A stretch of DNA of 64,000 nt from Ceratotherium simum simum. Its lineage: Eukaryota; Chordata; Mammalia; Perissodactyla; Rhinocerotidae. Shown here piece by piece: positions 44,693 to 57,525 of this stretch. A program made the translations under genes and the position numbers. Each line of letters begins with the position of its first letter. Within the stretch, counting starts at the first letter, position 1. Under the pieces are notes generated by a model. It had not been told where the DNA came from, did not search any database, and saw only the letters and a list, made by a program, of their open reading frames with translations. The stretch covers positions 1,139,210-1,203,209 of the forward strand of contig NW_004454179.1 of NCBI RefSeq assembly GCF_000283155.1, read 5' to 3'.

Positions 44693-45449
44693 GAAGTGCA
44701 AGGATCTCACTGCGCTTTAGTAGTATGGGCTTTGGTATTTAAAAAGAGGTATCCTTTGCATAATATGGTCCCAAACACAAACTTACTACCTTACCTAGTA
44801 CTCCACTGAGTAAACAGTGATCTCCTCCAAAGCTGGAAAATTAATTGGCTATGTTGAACTTACTAAGCAAGAGTGACCTTCACCACCATGCGCTTTCTGA
44901 GGAGATTTTCAAAGAAAACTTTTACTAGATGCAATATTCACATTCTGGGATCATTTTAAAGCCTATGTCTTAAACCAGATTGCATTTTTCACTATAGATT
45001 TAGGTTTTTTGATTTACCAGAAGGTACTGAAGAGCAACTAAAAAATTACTAATTCTCAAATTAATATTCACTTACAAGCGATTTCATTTCTAAAAAGTGC
45101 CCAAAACAAAAGACGTAGTCATTTTTAAAAACTATGCTTGGGATTCTTTTTAAATTACCTATTTTAAGTTTAGTTAATATTTATCAGTTTGAAAGATATG
45201 GAAATTAACACTATGCTTTCTTCTCTATCCCTCACTCAATTCTCACTTTTTATCAATTATATAATTATTTTACATTGTCAGGATTTATAACACAGTCTGT
45301 TCTATTCTATAGTCATATTCCCCATTGCTGTTTGGTCTCTATTTCCATACGTTCCACCACTACTCCACACGTCATGACATCATCATTCATGTTTCGATGT
45401 GCTAAATTTTGTCTTCAAGTAGATTCTTCAAGATTGGCTCACAGTAACT
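44693..45449. other. Unassigned unique DNA
   Basis: No gene or confident repeat. Confidence 0.5.
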
Positions 45450-46320
45450 GCATAATTTAGAATGACTGTTTTATAACTTTTTACTTGCATAACCAAGCCA
45501 CTAGATATCGGTAAATACTGATCCATTGTCTTTAGGCATTGAGTGTTGCTATTAAGAAGCCTGGGGCCAAACAATTTTTCCCTTGTATAAGATTTTCATT
45601 TTCTGACCGTTGAATTTTCCCTTATTTCTAAAATTCAGTAATTTTCCCTAAATATGTCATAATTTCAATTATCTAGGGGTTTTTTTCTCTATAGGATAAA
45701 CTATGTGTTTATATCTTCAATTGCCTGTTTTTATTTAGTTCAAGAAAGTTGTCTTCTATTATATTTTTGTTCAATACTTTTTCCCCTGTCAAGAGTTACA
45801 TAATATGTGTACAATAAATATTCCTTGAATGCATAAATAATATATTCGAATACTTTTTCTCTTCCATTTATTCTGTTCTCCTCTTCAGGAAATCAATTAT
45901 ACTTATGTTGATTATGCTTTCTCTGTTTTCCAGTCTGATCATTTTTTTATACTCTCCTTAATATCTTTGTCATTTCCATTTTGTTCTTGAGATTCCTCAA
46001 GCCTGTCCAGCACTCATGTCTCTGGCTGTGTTTTCAGCATTGTTTACTTTATTCTCATTGCTTCTAACATGTATTTCACCTCTGTAATGATTTTATTTTC
46101 TTGCAGTTCTTCCCTAAATTCTACTGACATGCTATTCACTTCCTGCTTGATGTATTGTAGTCTCTTCATAGAGCCCTTTGAGCTCTATTTTGGAAAACAC
46201 ACTGTAATTTCTTTGAAAATATACACACTTATTTGTCTGAACTCTTCCTATGTTTTGTGGTAATTATTTTTGTGATGTATTTTGTTTTCTATTTCCTTTA
46301 AAATGAAAGCAGTGATTCTT
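45450..46320 (-). mobile_element. Possible old L1 5'/ORF1-region fragment, reverse
   Basis: T-rich sequence with order CTATTATATTTTTGTTCAATAC, CCTCTTCAGGAAATCAATTATAC, CTTTCTCTGTTTTCCAGTCTGATC, and TTCTTGCAGTTCTTCCC resembles reversed L1M 5' sequence. 45790-45835 (GTGTACAATAAATATTCCTTG, GAATGCATAAATA) looks like an L2 end inside it. Low certainty. Confidence 0.35.
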
Positions 46321-47784
46321 CTTTAAATGGAGCTGACTTAGTGAAGGAATAATGTGGACAGGGAGGGGAGCCCACAATGTCAGTTCAGGTTTATGGTTGT
46401 GAACACAGTCTCACCAAGTCTGTCATGACCTATGTGGTAGGCTACAAGCTCTGGTGTTTATGTTAAGCTAACAGTTTTAATCAGAATAAAAGGCAACAGC
46501 CATCCAGACACCTTCACCCACTACAAAAAGGTGCTCATCTCCAACATTCCTGGCTGATAAAACATGTAAAAAACAAAAGAGATTGAAATATGCACAGCCG
46601 CTGCTGTGGACTCATCACTCCCAGCTACAGACAGATCTCTATGTTTTTCCAGCTTTCCCTAGGAGTGAAAGGTCATGGAGATGACACTTCTGCTCAGTGT
46701 TGCTCAGCATCACAGCGGAATATTTCCTCCTCCCCAGTGAAATACTGAAATGGTAGTGAAGGCCACTGGTGAATAATAAACCCAGGGATAAACAAGGACA
46801 AAATTAGTTGGAACCAAAAGATGTGTAATTGAAAGGGGTGCTTGCGAGAAGCAGAAAGGGGATGACTCATACTCAGAATTATGCAGGACACAGAAGTAAG
46901 TGTATAAGAAATTCTAATATTGGGATTTAGAGTTTGTGTATTACAGAATTTCAAAACCAATTTGTGCCACTAGTCAGACAATCAATCAAGCTCTGATTAT
47001 CCACATTCATCCTCCTGACTCACATTGCCAGTACCTACACAGAAAAGTCAAAAGTTAAACAAGGATTCAAACCACAGCCCCGAGTGCTCTGCTCCTTCCC
47101 AAGCACCTCCTCCCACCTGTTCCTGCAGAGCTAGGAATTGAGAAGCTGCAGCTGATGCAGATCAGGAGCCCAGGAGTCAAGGGGAGGGCAATGTCAAGGT
47201 GGAGAGAGAGGGGGTAGCTGCTGTAATCTGCCAGAGGGCAAGTTCAGAGGTAGGAGACCTAATGCTTTGTGCTGAGAATAAGCCTCCCCTTTGTCTCTGA
47301 GGTTAGTGCAGCTGTCAATCTAGTCCTCTCTATGTTGTGAGTAGGTGAATCCACAGCTTCGCTGCTCTCCTTTATCCCGCTGCTGTCCAGACGGATTTAG
47401 ACAATAAATACGGAGTGTCAGCGAGGTTTCTCTTTTAGAGATGCCGTCCCTGCCATTGAGAACTATTAACCTGGGTCTCCCCAGGGGCATTCCCCACTTA
47501 GTGAAGTGTGTCCCGCACAGCATAGGTATCCTATGAATCTGAAGAATCGTAGGATGGGTCTTTAGGTTTGGGACATTTGAGGGAAATCTGCAGGCTTCTG
47601 CTGTCATGTTCCTCCCTCTTTAGGTCCAGAATAGAGTTTGGGGCAGGAATGCCTCACAGATTGCAGGTTGCATTTGTGGCCATTCTATTGTTTCATTGAA
47701 TACGAAGGGGTTTTTCTTTCCTATTTTTCATTCTTTTTTTGCTCTTGATGAGTTTTAAGGGAGGAAAGGAGTAAAAACACTTTT
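46321..47784. other. Unassigned unique DNA
   Basis: No gene or confident repeat. 47400-47600 has short phrases that may belong to an old LTR, unresolved. Confidence 0.45.
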
Positions 47785-48000
47785 ATAAGAGCATGGAGTC
47801 TCAAGTCAGTATAAATCCTGCCTCTATCACTCATGAGATCTTGGACCTGTGATTTAATCTCTCTATGCCTCAGTTTCCCCGTATGAAAAAATAGAGATAA
47901 TAGAGTCTTAATGATAAGCTTATTTTCAGGCTTAAATAGAATAACCCATGTTAAACATTCAGCATATAGTAGGAGAACAAAAAAATGCTACCTACTATTA
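47785..48000 (+). mobile_element. MIR SINE
   Basis: Clear plus-strand MIR: AAGAGCATGGAGTCTCAAGTC, CTGCCTCTATCACTCATGAG, GATCTTGGACCTGTGATTTAATC, CTATGCCTCAGTTTCCCC, CATATAGTAGG. Confidence 0.92.
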
Positions 48001-48219
48001 TTACAAATTTTCCTTAAAAGTGCCAGTTTAAGAAAACAATGAAGTATTAGTTGATTTGCCATACCTAAATCTGGGTAGACCCTACTAATCATCAAATGCT
48101 TATACTTATGTACAAGTAAGAAAATACAGCATTCTTTGCTCTGAAGGAATGATATGGGACACTTTCTTGTAGTTTATCCCACAAATGTATCAGTGGGATA
48201 TAGTACCAACCTTGATAAA

Positions 48220-48405
48220 AGTATGGCACTTCACAAGGCACGTGTATAGTCATGACTATCTTTGATGCTTCAGTAACCCTCTAAAGCAGACATATTATAA
48301 TTCCCATTATGTAGATAAGAAATAGAAGTGACTTGTCCGAGATCTCATAGTAAGGGTCTCAACTTAGGACTTCTCTCTTCCTGTCCTCTCTATGACACAG
48401 GGACC
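48220..48405 (-). mobile_element. MIR SINE
   Basis: CAGTAACCCTCTAAAGCAGAC, AATTCCCATTATGTAGATAAG, GTGACTTGTCCGAGATCTC, GGGTCTCAACTTAGGAC: reverse MIR. Confidence 0.8.
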
Positions 48406-50351
48406 CTCATCAGACAAGAGCAGAGGTGCTGAAGGAACCTGAGTTATCTTCCGCCTCCCTAAGGTATTGGAGGAAATAAAATACCAAAATAGACAGAGCA
48501 GGCACTCATCCCCTCTTTATAGCCATGCAGTTTAGGAAGGCATAGAATAAGTGAATACAAATTTTCTCAAATCCCATATGGAATAAGGTAAGGTATGGAA
48601 GGAAGGAATGATGCCTAGCTCTGCCCTAAGAAACCTGACAGCCAATCTTATACTCTCACAGAACCAAATAATATAATTTAAGAATTTTATTTGCTATAAT
48701 CTCTGTGGAAGCAACTTATAGCCATGCCTGACATTATCAATTGATTTCAAACTTAACTTCCCCCTGGTATCTGAAAAAAGGATGAAGCTTGAAGAGATGA
48801 CAGCAAGAGATAGTAGAAATGTAAGCCTACAAATTGCTCAATATCAGGCTATCCCTGGGAGCTGAGAATGTTTCACTAATGGATAGCAGCCGAGACTGGC
48901 TAGGGCAGCAGTGCTCATGAATTAAAGAAAGAGCTTTACGACTGGCTTCTCCTCTTCGGACTCCAAAAATCCTGTCTATAGTCAGTAGGTGTCCATCCAG
49001 AGCAGATATCTGTCACAGTAAGCGGAAGAGTTCTTTAACACATGCCTGTATGAAGATGCCAACAATTTTATGAGAATCAGCCCAACTTGTAACAAGACCC
49101 ACATACAGTTTTACAATACAGTTATCTCAAGCACACGGACATGCAGAAAATATTAAATTGGGTTTCCCCCCAAAAGATGCTCTCTCTCCAGCTCTTCTGT
49201 CAATGTTTAGCCCATGTTCCTGTTCTGATTCATTTTACAATGTAAAGGAAGTTTTCATTCCTTAGCTTTTGGGCAAGAAGCATAACTCTCAGATTGAGTT
49301 TAAGTTGAAAACAGTGATCACTATTTAACATACTCCATGGAAGTCAGCACTTTAAACATGTAACTGTCCACTAATCACGCTCATTGATCAGGAAGGCTAA
49401 CTACAGAACTTCTTAAGAGCTCCAAACAGAATAAGGGTTCTCAGTGAGGAAGATCTGCTTAGGACACCTAATGACACCTTTGCTGGGGGACTTCTCTAAA
49501 GACAACTGAGGAAATAAGCTAGAGACACGTTGCCAATAATATTCAATTGGTCGAATGTTTCTATTAGTTGAATTTTCATACTTCTATCTTTATCTTTTTA
49601 TCTCTTAACCTAAGTAAACAATGTCTCAGAAAATAATTAGGCATCATAGTCCCCATGAAGTTATTCATCTTCAAAGCTTCTGCCTGGCAATTTGATACAA
49701 TGTCAAGACAATTTTAGTTTCTTAATTTCCTTCATATAGCAATCACTTAAATAATTGAAACAAATTTTCTAAGTCATATCCTTCCCTATTTATTCATAAT
49801 TATCCAATCAATTGAAGTACTTTTCTGTAACTTCAACCATAATATAATAAGTGCTTTAATCAGATAAGTTTAAAGTTTAATCAACTCTGACTTCTCTGTC
49901 TATGGAAATGTTTTAGTAATCCAAATTAAAATCACCTACGATAATTCACTCACTCCTCTCAGTGGTATTCGGTAGTTCAAGGAGGGGCGCATGTTATGGG
50001 GCTAGCTTTGCATTGTATTAAGCAAAAGTCATTTTCTTTAAGCACAACATAAATTGCATTTTAATATCTCTATAGATTTCCATATTGACAAGAGGAAAGC
50101 ACAGCAAATTTACTAAATAAATTTGAACAGAATTGCCCAGTGTTATTAATCATTTCATCTCCATATTTTAAGCATATAAATTTGCTTGCTTGAAAGCCAT
50201 CTGATGAAATCCTTGTGCTTATATATTGAAGGGCAGGTAAGCGCAATTTCATTCGAGTCCATGGCGACATAGTCAAGGTAAGAATACACAAATTGTTTGC
50301 AGTTTGGGAATAATACACTCTGTTGTAAAAATCTAATTAGGCCATATATAT

Positions 50352-50352
<1 letters not shown>
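48406..50352. other. Unassigned unique DNA
   Basis: Nearly 2 kb with no gene and no repeat I can name; AT-rich in its second half. Confidence 0.5.

Positions 50353-50384
<32 letters not shown>
50353..50384 (+). repeat. (CA)n microsatellite
   Basis: About 15 perfect CA units preceded by a short TA tract. Confidence 0.95.
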
Positions 50385-50385
<1 letters not shown>

Positions 50386-50599
50386 TCAAGTCTACAGAGC
50401 TATTGGAGGAAAAAGTCTGCTAAACCAGGAAGCCACTTCTGCAGACAGTCTCTCAGCACATAGTGATATCAAATACTGTGAATTGATTGATGCTTTTTTC
50501 CAATTATACATTCTAATGACATTTGAAAAATGCAGAAAATTACAAGGAAAAGGATAAGATTAAGCTGTAAATCCCCCTTACTATTAAAAATTTACTTGT

Positions 50600-51060
50600 G
50601 AACCTTGTGAAAATACAGAAAGTATAAAAAAGGAACTAAAAATCACCTGTAATGTCAATATCCAGAGATAACCACTTTAACAGTTTGATATGCACACATA
50701 TATATGTACATATACATACACATACAAGGACTTACATCTATAAATTTTTTTAATTGAGATTTTACTACTATAGATGCAGCTTCTTACCTGGAATTTTTCA
50801 CTCAAAATCGTGCCGTTTTCTTTTCATATTATCAACTACATTTCCAAAACAAGTTGTTAATGGTTGTATTAACATTTCATTAATGGCTGTAAAATATTCC
50901 TGTTAGACCATAAGTTCCATGAGCATAGGGACTAATCTATCTTGTTCATATAACCAGTAACAAGTATGCCATAATTTATTTAACCATTTTCCTATTGTTT
51001 GGCATTTAGGTGGTTTCCAAATTTTCACTGCCATAAATGTGACAATATTATTAATGTCTG
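50600..51060 (-). mobile_element. Old L1 3' end (L1ME-like), reverse, with L2-like insert
   Basis: AAAAATCACCTGTAATGTC, CCAGAGATAACCACTTTAAC, TATGCCATAATTTATTTAACC, CCTATTGTTTGGCATTTAGG, TTTCCAAATTTTCACTGCC give the reversed L1ME 3' order. The middle part 50900-50965 (AAGTTCCATGAGCATAGGG, TAATCTATCTTGTTCATA) reads as a plus-strand L2 end inserted in it. Confidence 0.8.
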
Positions 51061-51369
51061 AATTTTCTCATACTTTCCCCTTTGCCTTACACCTGTTTAG
51101 TTTCTATCTCTCTCCCTCCCTCAGAGGGGAGTTTTGTTTTGCCTGATGATTCTTTGAGCTTCTGTGATACAGATTCGAAAGCAAAGAGGTAAAGTTGAAG
51201 AACAAGAGGAGTGTGAGCTAGGACTACAAAAGGGGTTTTCTGAGAATTTTGGAGGATAAGATGTGGAAGTAGCATGTGAGAGAATTAAATGGGAGATAGT
51301 CTTGCAGTGGTCTATGTAACCTCTTCACTGTGTTTTTAAAATGCAACTACAGAAATTGAAGTGGAATCA

Positions 51370-52200
51370 GGTTTTTTGTGGGGTTTTTTTTTTCCTGCCC
51401 AACATTCATCCTTGAGTATTGGGGCAGCCTAACTTCTGAAACAACCCCCGAGTCTCAGTGGCTTAATGTCATTAAAGCTTACTTCTCACTCGCGTCTCTC
51501 TCCAATGGGGTGTTTAGTGAACGGCCCTCATGTGATGATGTAGGAACTTGGCTCCTTCCATGTGGTGGATCTGACATCCCCCAGGGTCTCTGTGTCCTAT
51601 ACTCATTCTTCTATTCCTGCCTGGAGATGAGGAAGCAGAGAGAGCACAGAGGACTCTGTAGGAGTTCTAATGGCCCAGACCTGGAGGTGGAGTACATCAC
51701 TTTTGCCCTAATCCATTGCCCAGAATTCGGCCATGTAGCCTCCATCTAGCTGCAGGCAAAGTCGAGAATGTAGTTTATTGTGGTTTATCCCAGATATGGC
51801 CAGTCTCTGCTATCACTCCCTATTCTCTGAAGTCTTGGTAAAACTGAAGTATCTGTGTTCCCCTGGCCAAACGATGGACACAGGGCCCAAGTAAGGCTAT
51901 TTAGAATCTCCTTTCCAATTATTTGAATCTTGAGTAAAGTGACAAAAGGATGGAAAACATTTGGGGCTGCTTCATTCTGATGGTAGTGTCCTGCAATGAC
52001 CATTCATTGTTCCTGCAAGGGGACACCCACTCCCCACCCTTGCCTCCCATTAGCCTAGAACCTGTCTTATACAAAAACTAGATATTCAACTGTTCCTTCA
52101 TATCCATGATTTACCCACATCCTTCCAACAAATTCCTTTGTTGCCTAAGTTAGCCACAGTTACTTTTTATTACTTGTAATCAAAGGACACTAACTAATAT
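51370..52200. mobile_element. Probable ancient mammalian repeat (LTR-like), family unresolved
   Basis: Contains repeat-like phrases (GAGTCTCAGTGGCTTAATG, CTTACTTCTCACTCGCG, GTGGAGTACATCACTTTTGCC, CTAATCCATTGCCCAGAATTC, GGCCATGTAGCC, CTAGCTGCAGG) that I associate with old mammalian LTR sequences. The 123-codon frame at 51378-51749 lies inside it and shows no domain. Ends not determined. Confidence 0.4.
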
Positions 52201-53199
52201 AGAACTTGAACTATTCTGGAATTATGTCTGGTTGTTATTGTTGTTAATCTGTGTTTCTTTGCTCATATCACCACTTTGGGATGATGTCTTTATAAAGGTC
52301 ACAGAAATAATGTTGAGATAAACTGATTTGTACATAAATTTTTACTTTATTTCTGATTATTTTCTTATGCCAAATGCCTAAATCAAATATATTTTTTAAA
52401 AGCATTTTCATATCAATTATGTATTTCAGTTATTTAAATATCAACCTTTTCATATCGGAAACGTTCCATTTCAGTTTTAGAAAATTGTGTTTTCATCAGT
52501 ATAAGTAGCAGCAAACACAAGAAAGCACTCACCACACAGTCTAGTGATTAAGTTAGATTGATAAACCTAATCATGAGTGAGGAAATCCTTCCAGAAATTC
52601 TAGACACAGTATGAGCTTTCTAGAAAGCTGTGCCCTCAGTTGCAATAGGAAGGCAGGAAGAGTGTGACTGTATCATTAGTGCAGCCTTCTGCTGGGTATT
52701 TGGTTTTGGTTGTGGTCAATTCAGATCTCTATTTCAGTGGAGGCCATTTATTTTGTCTCTTAGCCTCCATGAAGTACCAGCCACTGTAGGTTCTGACCCA
52801 CAAAAGTCAGTCAGGTCTTTGTGAAATTGCCCATGAGGTTTTGCTGATGCATGAAGACAAACTCTTTCAGAGAGGATTGGTTTGTCTTCCAGGTTTACAA
52901 AAGGAAATGGGAAATTTGGGGAGACAGCTATTCATGTATCCAAAAAAAAGAGAAATAGAGAAAAAGCTTTTTTTTTAAATTTCCAAAAAGAGGAAAAGTT
53001 TTTTTTGAACCCTGCATACCTAGGGCAATTCTTACACAATAATATTCAACTATGAAATGGAAGTAGCTGCCATCAGTTAGAATCTACCTCAGGTGTGGCC
53101 AGCTCGGCCAAGAATTTTGTTGTGTTGTCCGACTTGTTGTGCTGCTTGAAAAATACATTCTTTATGGAAATATTAGCATAAATGCTTAATTAGTATTTA
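52201..53199. other. Unassigned unique DNA
   Basis: No gene or confident repeat. Confidence 0.5.
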
Positions 53200-54274
53200 A
53201 CCCAAAATATAATATAATATATAGTTAAACAACAAGCATAAAATTAACTAAAGATAGAAAATTTCGGCAGAGCAATACAGAAGTGTGAATAAACACTTTT
53301 AATAAAATTAGATTAGAAAAAGTCTTTCTTAAGATGAAACCAAAGCCAGAAGAAAATGAAAAAGCTTTTTAAAAGCCACTTATCAAAAAGACTTGGTAGG
53401 ATCATTTTGTGAGCAAATTTTTAAGATCTATGTGGAATAAATTTCTCTACTGAGTCCTGGAACAGTTTAAAGAAAAAGTAAGTATTCCAAATATATGGTA
53501 TAAACAACATGACAGTATAGCCAAATCTTACTAAACTAAAAGAAAGCTACTGACCAATCTCACTTATGAGTATCGACCAAAAAATATCCTAAACAAAATA
53601 TTAAGAAGTAGAATTGAATGAGACACTGAAAGGATAGTAGATCATGAATAAATATAATTCATTCTGGACAGCAAGGATAATTTGATATTAGTAAGTAAAT
53701 TAATATAATATACTCTCTTTGCTGCCAAAAACATTTGTTTAATTCCAAATCTATTCCTGATTTTTTTTTTAAATTGTAAAGTAAGATTTAATGGATACTT
53801 CCTGGATATTATAAGATAATACATATTGTAAATCTAAGGCCAGCATTATGCTTAGTGGATAAATAATGCAAGTGTTTCCATTAAAGTCAGAAATAAGATA
53901 AGGATATCTTAGATCATCACAATTTTTCAATATTGTTCTGAACATTCAAAACAATGCAATTAAATAAGAAAATAAAATAAGAGGTATACACACTTGAAGA
54001 GAAAATGCAAAATTATCATTCTCAGCTAATATAATTTTATACCTGTGAACCCCAGGAAAACAAACTGGAGAACTTATGGAAGTATTAAGAGAATCAGTAA
54101 GGTAGCTAGTTTTAAAATAAATATACAAAAATGCAATCAGTCTTTTCACATACCAACGATTACTAGTGAGAAAACTACCATATTTATGACAGCCACTAAT
54201 AACGAAAAAAAAACAAATAGAAAAAACTAAAAATAAATATGCAGCAATACAAATTATAAAACTCTACCAATACA

Positions 54275-55615
54275 CAAAAATTAACTCAAATTAGGTTAAA
54301 GACTTGAACATAAGACCTGAAACCATAAAACACCTAGAAAAAAACATGGGCAGTAAGCTCCTTGACATCGGTCTTGGCAATGATTTTTTGAATCTGACAC
54401 CAAAAGCAAAAGCAATAAAAGCAAAAACAAGCAAATGAGACTACACCAAACTAACAAGCTTCTGCACAGCAAACGAAGCTATCAACAAAACGAAAAACCA
54501 ACCTACTGAATGGGAGAAAATATTGGCAAATCATATATCTCATACGTGGTTAATATCCAAAATATATTTAAAAAAACTCATACAACTCAGTAGCAAAAAA
54601 AAAAAAACAATCCAATTAAAAAATGGGCAGAGGATCTGAATAGACATTTTTCCAAAGAAGACATACAAATGGCCAACAGGTACATGAAAAGATGCTCAAC
54701 ATCACTAATCATCAGGGAAATGCAAATCAAAACCAGGAGATATCACCTCACACCTGTTAGAATTGCTATTATCAAAAAGACAAGAAATAACACGTGTTGG
54801 CAAGGGTGCAGAGGAAAGGGACCCCTTGTGCACTGTTGGTGGGAATGTAAATTGGTGCAGCTACTATGGAAAACAGTGTGGAGGTTTCTCAAAAAATTAA
54901 AAATAGAACCACCATATGATCCAGCAATTTCACTTCTGGGTATTTATCTGAAGAAAATTAAAACACTACCTTAAAAGATATATGCATCCCCATGTTTATT
55001 GCAGCATTAGTTACAACAGCTAAGATATGGAAAAAACCTAAGTGTCCATCAATGGATGAATGGATAAAGAAAATGTGGTACATATATACAATGGAATATT
55101 ATTCAACCATAAAAAAGAAGGAAATCTTGCCATTTGTGACAACATGGATGGACCCTGAGGGCATTCTGCTAAGTGAAATACGTCAGACAGAGAAAGACAA
55201 ATACCACATGATCTCATTTATATGTGTAATCTAAAAAGAAAAAAAAACCAACCTCATAGGTACAAAGAATGCATTGGTGGTTGCCAGAGGTGGGGGATGG
55301 AGGGTGGGAGAAATGGGTGAAGGGGGTCAAAAGGTACAAACTTCTAATTATAAAATAAATAAGTCATGGGGATATAATGTACAGCATGATGACTGTAATA
55401 ATACTGTATTGCATATTTGAAATTTGCTAAGAGAGTAGATCTTAAAAGTTCTCATCACAAGAAAAAAAATGTTTTTAACTATATAAAGTGATGGATGTTA
55501 ACTAGACTTATTGTGGTGATCATTTCACAATGTATACAAACATCAAACCATTATATTGTATACCTGAAACTAATATAATGTTATATGTCAATTATACCTC
55601 AATAAATGCAAATTT
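54275..55615 (+). mobile_element. Younger L1 (L1MA-like), 5'-truncated
   Basis: Begins within ORF2 (CACAAAAATTAACTCAAATTAG) and runs colinearly through GGCAATGATTTTTTGAATC, AGCTTCTGCACAGCAAACG, GGCCAACAGGTACATG, CACTGTTGGTGGGAATG, ACATGGATGGACCCTG to a 3' UTR ending TTATATGTCAATTATACCTC and AATAAATG. It is less diverged than the L1 around it. No clear target duplication was found. Confidence 0.9.
54290..55234 (+). pseudogene. Broken L1 ORF2 C-terminal region
   Basis: Remnant of the reverse-transcriptase/endonuclease polyprotein of LINE-1, C-terminal part only. Two separate open stretches remain (54669-54974 and 54992-55234). They show the recognisable motifs REMQIKT, YHLTPVR, a CW.GC...G.L.HCWWECK zinc-knuckle-like cluster, [28 protein letters not shown], and MDEWIKKMW, ending in frame at 55234. 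A stop after [12 protein letters not shown] separates them, and the region upstream of 54669 is broken by stops. The RT and endonuclease domains are absent, so it is non-functional. Confidence 0.88.
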
Positions 55616-55947
55616 AAAGACATATCTTGTTTCTGGACAGAAAGACTTGGTGTTGTGAAGATATCAATTCTCTTTAAAATAGACTACAAATTGTATATAA
55701 TCACAATCAATTATTGTAGAATGTAACAAAAATTATTTTAAAATTCATCTGCAAGACCATAAAAATTATGAAAGGGGTGGGAGGGAGGAGACACACACTT
55801 TCCCTATTAGATAGTAACATCTTGTATTTAACAGTAATAGTAGTAACAACAACAGCAACAACATGGATGGTATTGGCATAGGAAAGACAGACTGCCAAGG
55901 GGCAGAGTAGAAAAGAAACAGACTCAAGTATTATGAGAATTTAGTGT

Positions 55948-56384
55948 TGTTCATTCACAAACTGGAGAGCTTCCCGGGTGAAATCTGAAACTGGCCCTGT
56001 ACATCATACACAGAAGGCAGGGAGAGACTGAAGAAACAGGCAGGCCCCTCCAGGTCTGTAGGAGGCAGGTTTAATGAGCAAGGGAACTTACATACAAGGC
56101 TTGTCTTAAGCGGCCACAAGATAAGTAGATCTCCACACCCACCTGCCCAGAATCTTAAAAGTTGATAGAGAGGCCTTAACTAGGTTCAGTCACATCCTAT
56201 CGTCCAGATGGTCTCAACACATCACTATCCAAAGTCTGTGTTCTTGAATGGCTTCGATGCGGGAAGGGTGGGTGGTATGTGCATTCCAAGGATAGGGGAG
56301 GGGGTGAGGAGCCTCTAATTGCTCTCCCCAGTTCAGCTTGAGGATCAATCAGTGGTCATGTCCTCTCGATGACCTCCTCCAACA
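55948..56384 (-). mobile_element. Solo ERV LTR, copy 2 of a family pair
   Basis: Minus-strand start TGTTGGAGGAGGTCATCGAG, end ...GAATGAACA; 437 bp. It shares its layout with 43970-44360 but keeps about 45 bp more near its 3' end. The flanking 5-mers agtgt at 55943-55947 and 56385-56389 are identical, which fixes both ends and shows insertion as a unit into the old L1. A 5-bp duplication is compatible with class I or III ERV; I cannot name the family. No internal retroviral sequence. Confidence 0.85.
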
Positions 56385-56975
56385 AGTGTATGATATAATG
56401 TGGCATTTTAATTCACAAGGGAAAGACTTGTTATTCTCTAAATAATTTGGGGCAACTGGCTTGCCACTTTAGGGGAAAAATTAAATTTCATAAATTAAAT
56501 TCCAGTTAGATTAAAAATTTAATAAATGTAAAAAGTGAAACAAGAGTATGAGTAAACACTTTTAATAATACAGTGTAGCAAGTCTTTCCTAACTTGACAC
56601 CAAAGCCAGAAACCATGGAAGAAAATAAATTTACATAGAAATTAAATCTTTCCCGGCAGCAAAAACAAAAACACCACAATTATAGAAGTTTGAAAGACTT
56701 AGGAAAAACTACTTAGTAACACAGATGATGGACAAAGAATTACTACATACTATTGTTTGAAGAGCTCTTATAAATCAAATATAAAAAGAAAAATGGTCAA
56801 AGACTATGAATAGTCAATTCACAAAACAAGAAATTAAAATGGACAAAAACATATGAAAAGATGTTCAGTTTCATTATTTTCTAAAATGCAAATAAAAACA
56901 ACAAAAAGGAAATTTTTCTTAAACCATAACATTGGCATCAGATGAATCACAAAAATCAACTGTTGGTGTAGGGTA

Positions 56976-57525
56976 GGCAAATTTTTCCCTCTACCCACTT
57001 AAGGTTTTTCAGTTGGGCCTGAGGAGGCTGACAATATAAGACAGGTTAACAGGAGAAAAGCATACAGATTTATATTAAGTTTTACATGACACAGGAGCCC
57101 TCATAAGGAATGAAGACTCAAAGAAATGGCGGAACCTACATGCGTTTACAGAGGTTGAACAAAGAGAGGCAGTTGTGGAAAAGTAACTAAACAATGTGGA
57201 GACACTCAAGGATGATAAGAGTTATTTTAACGAGGTCTGTCTGAACAGATTTCTTTCAGCCTCAATTCCGCATCTCTGGTGATAAGAATGTCTTCCTTCC
57301 TCCTGATACAGGAAGGGCACCTTCCACGTAAAACTCATGGGAGTTTTATCTCCTGCTTTCAGGAATGAAAAAGAGGTCAGAGTGCCCTTCTTGCATCTGC
57401 TGTTTCTCAAGCACCTTTAATTCAAAATAATTAATATGCCAGAGTAGCATATTTTGGGGTGACATGCTCTGAACTCTTTCACTGGCAAAGGAGAAAGAAA
57501 AGTGGCATTTTCAAAAACTTGATAG
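56976..57525 (-). mobile_element. Probable class I ERV solo LTR, reverse
   Basis: It interrupts the old L1, which resumes at 57527. Phrases include CAGGTTAACAGGAGAAAAGC, CCCTCATAAGGAATGAAGAC, GGAAAAGTAACTAAACAATG, CTTCCTTCCTCCTGATACAGG, CTCAAGCACCTTTAATTC, and GCATATTTTGGGGTGACATG, which I associate with mammalian ERV1 LTRs in reverse. The edges are approximate; both junctions share only TAGG. Confidence 0.6.

Noticed and set aside
51378..51749. 123-codon plus-strand frame
   Set aside because: It lies inside a probable ancient LTR-like repeat and has no protein family signature.
43970..56384. The two related LTRs as the ends of a single 12-kb provirus
   Set aside because: Each has its own 5-bp flanking duplication, and the sequence between them is L1, MIR and unique DNA with no retroviral genes.
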